Source of the DNA: JBMSHD01 sp049416425
GTDB lineage: Bacteria > Pseudomonadota > Gammaproteobacteria > Francisellales > Francisellaceae
Direction: 5' to 3'
Length of the DNA stretch: 7,462 nucleotides
Assembly: GCA_049416425.1 (NCBI GenBank)
Contig: JBMSHD010000101.1
Coordinates: 1 to 7,462, forward strand
Shown: positions 5,863 through 7,462 of the stretch, piece by piece
How the letters are laid out: every line of letters begins with the position of its first letter
How positions within the stretch are numbered: the stretch's first letter is position 1
Position numbers and translations under genes: made by a program
Notes under the pieces: generated by a model
Databases searched by the model: none
Seen by the model: only the letters and a program-made list of their open reading frames with translations
Told to the model about the DNA's origin: nothing

Positions 5863-6305
5863 GCGGCAATCTCCCGGTCAGAGACCTCCAGTATATCCAC
5901 ATCAAACAAGATAACCTGACCCGACAACGGATGATTGAAATCCACAGTAATTTCATCGGTCTCGATGTTTGTGATCACGCCAGGAAGCTCACTACCATCT
6001 TTCTGTGAGAAAGAGACGATAAGACCAACCTCAAGTGCCATATCCTCAGGAAAACGGGATTTCGGCACGGCATAGATCATCGCCGGATGCTTGTCGCCAA
6101 AGGAATCTTCTGGCATCAACATCATCTTTCGGTTTGAACCAGGCTCAAGCCCCAACAGCTCCCGCTCAACTTTCGGCGAAAACGTCCCCTGTCCCATCTG
6201 AAAGACATAAGGACGTTTATAGGTTCTCGTATCTTCAGCGACAGAGCCGTCTTTGAGGCGAATTTTAAAATGCATTTTTACAAAGCTATCTTCGGCTATT
6301 TTCAT
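5859..6305 (-). CDS. fkpB: FKBP-type peptidyl-prolyl isomerase FkpB (SlpA)
   Basis: FkpB is a cytoplasmic SlyD-like prolyl isomerase and chaperone. The chosen start gives 148 residues (E. coli 149). The FKBP half begins VKMHFKIRLKDGSVAEDT (9-26) and continues with LLGLEPGSNRKMMLMPEDSFG (50-70). The inserted-in-flap chaperone domain spans roughly 71-120, and the family signature DGSELPGVI (103-111) plus VDFNHPLSGQ (121-130) closes the fold. The metal-binding His/Cys-rich tail of SlyD is absent, which marks this as FkpB rather than SlyD. The reading frame extends upstream to a TTG at 6323, but AAGGAA (6310-6315) just before the ATG at 6305 and family length fix the shorter start. fkpB-ispH pairing is widespread in gammaproteobacteria; the functional reason is not clear. 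Confidence 0.94.
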   Translation of the reverse strand: MKIAEDSFVKMHFKIRLKDGSVAEDTRTYKRPYVFQMGQGTFSPKVERELLGLEPGSNRKMMLMPEDSFGDKHPAMIYAVPKSRFPEDMALEVGLIVSFSQKDGSELPGVITNIETDEITVDFNHPLSGQVILFDVDILEVSDREIAA

Positions 6306-6309
6306 GAGT

Positions 6310-6315
6310 TTCCTT
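6310..6315 (-). promoter_or_regulatory. Ribosome binding site deciding the fkpB start
   Basis: AAGGAA on the minus strand ends four bases before the ATG at 6305 (five if the core is read as AAGGA). It lies inside the longer frame that would begin with TTG at 6323, so the longer start is unlikely. Confidence 0.7.
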
Positions 6316-6350
6316 GACTTCAATGCCTGTTTTTTCTATTTGTTAAACAT

Positions 6351-6378
6351 CAGACATTGTACGTTATCTGGATAAAAT
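6351..6378 (+). promoter_or_regulatory. Probable promoter for dprA
   Basis: CAGACA (6351-6356) and TAAAAT (6373-6378) are 16 bases apart on the plus strand. The -35 shares one base with the -10 of the divergent fkpB promoter. An inverted repeat, TTATC-TG-GATAA (6364-6375), lies in the spacer and enters the -10, so a regulator bound there could affect both directions. Confidence 0.4.
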
Positions 6379-6384
6379 GCACAA
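6356..6384 (-). promoter_or_regulatory. Probable promoter for fkpB-ispH
   Basis: On the minus strand TACAAT (6361-6356) is a strong -10. The hexamer 17 bases upstream, TTGTGC (6384-6379), matches only the first three bases of the -35 consensus. The start would be near 6349, about 44 bases before the fkpB ATG. Confidence 0.45.
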
Positions 6385-6426
6385 ACACAACGCTCAACTA
6401 TTCTCATTTCCAACCGCCAGCAAACG

Positions 6427-7434
6427 ATGAATAACGCTATTTTTGCCCTCAATCTGACACCACAGTTTGGTCATATACGCTTTAAACGGCTGCAAAGTGA
6501 AGGCATAGATCCCTCGGCGCTTATCCGTGATCCCGACGCATTTCGTCAAGCGCTGGTATTACGAGCAGAAAGCATCGACTATCTCAAGCAGAAAAACTAT
6601 CAATCGGCACTTGAAGCAGCGCTTAAATGGTCGAATCAAAGCGATAATCATCATCTGATCAGCATCGATGAAAAAGCCTACCCTCAAGCATTAAAGATGA
6701 TTGCAGAGCCGCCTTTAATCCTTTATGTCAGGGGTCGACTCACGCTCTTAGACTCCCCACAAATCGGCGTTGTTGGCACACGTCATTATTCACAATATGG
6801 TCGCCAGTGCACGGAATACCTGACGACTGAACTGGTCAAAAATGGACTGACGATCACCAGCGGACTTGCCACAGGAATCGATACCTTCGCTCACCTAAGC
6901 GCCTTGAATCATCACGGCAACACCATCGCCGTCATCGGCACCGGCATTGATCTCACTTATCCATCGGCCAATCGCCAACTGGCTGAGCGCATTGCAAAAG
7001 AAGGCGCCATCATCAGCGAATTTCAATTGCAAACCGAGCCCAGCCGCTTTAATTTTCCAGTCAGAAATCGGATTATCAGCGGCTTGAGCAAAGGCATCAT
7101 CGTCATTGAGTCGGCAGCGAAAAGTGGCTCACTGATCACCGCCTTTCATGCACTGGAACAGAATCGCGAAGTCTTCGCCGTCCCCGGCAATATCTTTCAC
7201 ACCACCAGTGCCGGCTGTCATAAACTTATTCAACTGGGCGCTGTTCTGGTAACAAAAGCCGACGATATCTTAACCGAGCTTGACTACAACCCCGTCCATC
7301 AGTTCACAGATCAAGACCTTTCAGTCAAAAAACCAGCTCTTGACCAATTGCAGCAAACCGTCTTTAACGCCATTGATTCGCAAATAACCAGCATAGATGA
7401 AATAATTCATCAGGGCTGTCTTATTAAAATTTAG
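6427..7434 (+). CDS. dprA: DNA processing protein DprA (Smf), C-terminal domain cut short
   Basis: DprA binds incoming single-stranded DNA during natural transformation and loads RecA on it; it occurs in nearly all bacteria, competent or not. After a small N-terminal helical region (about 1-60), the Rossmann-like core is complete: IGVVGTRHYSQYG (113-125), ITSGLATGID (143-152), AVIGTGIDLTYP (168-179), FPVRNRIISGLSKG (210-223), SGSLITAFHALEQNREVFAVPG (233-254, key residues S, G, R and P) and GCHKLIQLGA (263-272). A winged-helix domain normally follows a linker. Here it begins at about 305 (LDQLQQTVFNAIDS, then SIDEIIHQG) but the frame ends at TAG 7432-7434 after 335 residues, where relatives usually have 360 or more. 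The second half of the winged helix is missing. No strong ribosome site precedes the ATG. A frameshift near 7405-7434 or a true short form are both possible. Confidence 0.93.
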   Translation: MNNAIFALNLTPQFGHIRFKRLQSEGIDPSALIRDPDAFRQALVLRAESIDYLKQKNYQSALEAALKWSNQSDNHHLISIDEKAYPQALKMIAEPPLILYVRGRLTLLDSPQIGVVGTRHYSQYGRQCTEYLTTELVKNGLTITSGLATGIDTFAHLSALNHHGNTIAVIGTGIDLTYPSANRQLAERIAKEGAIISEFQLQTEPSRFNFPVRNRIISGLSKGIIVIESAAKSGSLITAFHALEQNREVFAVPGNIFHTTSAGCHKLIQLGAVLVTKADDILTELDYNPVHQFTDQDLSVKKPALDQLQQTVFNAIDSQITSIDEIIHQGCLIKI

Positions 7435-7462
7435 CATTTATTACTTTCTCGAGCGTTTTGTC

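Noticed and set aside
6306..6323. Longer fkpB starting at TTG 6323 (154 residues)
   Set aside because: The Shine-Dalgarno sequence lies downstream of this TTG, and the ATG at 6305 gives the family length.

Overview
The window looks like chromosomal DNA of a gammaproteobacterium. The evidence is a two-domain MnmC, the ratA-rnfH pair divergent from smpB, the ispH-fkpB pair with an ATGA overlap, a YdiI/YbdB-type hotdog thioesterase, and protein lengths and motifs close to the E. coli orthologues. Base composition is moderate (mid-40s % GC by eye, not calculated). I cannot name the family or genus from the sequence alone.

Layout. Positions 1-145 hold a probable promoter and leader for a small plus-strand gene (146-484), which encodes an exported, very acidic, low-complexity protein I do not recognise. 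The 106 bp between that gene and tsaB is largely a decayed C-terminal fragment of an IS481-type transposase. A tightly packed minus-strand operon follows, transcribed ratA, rnfH, hotdog thioesterase, mnmC, tsaB (4366 down to 591). Its junctions are short gaps or ATGA overlaps, and a good sigma-70-like promoter precedes ratA. Divergent from ratA is smpB (4442-4918). It converges on ispH with two bases between the stop codons. ispH (4921-5862) and fkpB (5859-6305) form a second minus-strand operon. dprA (6427-7434) is divergent from fkpB, and the promoters predicted for the two overlap.

How the genes relate. Most are housekeeping functions. Several touch translation: TsaB (t6A37) and MnmC (mnm5U34) both modify tRNA anticodon loops, SmpB rescues stalled ribosomes, and RatA-family proteins have been linked to ribosome assembly inhibition or to ubiquinone handling. 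IspH supplies isoprenoid precursors, FkpB is a peptidyl-prolyl isomerase, and DprA loads RecA on transforming DNA.

I see no clear undescribed multi-gene system. The points most worth checking are the orphan acidic secreted protein beside an IS relic, a thioesterase whose HGG active-site motif reads NGG, and a DprA that stops inside its C-terminal winged-helix region, where another frame stays open.
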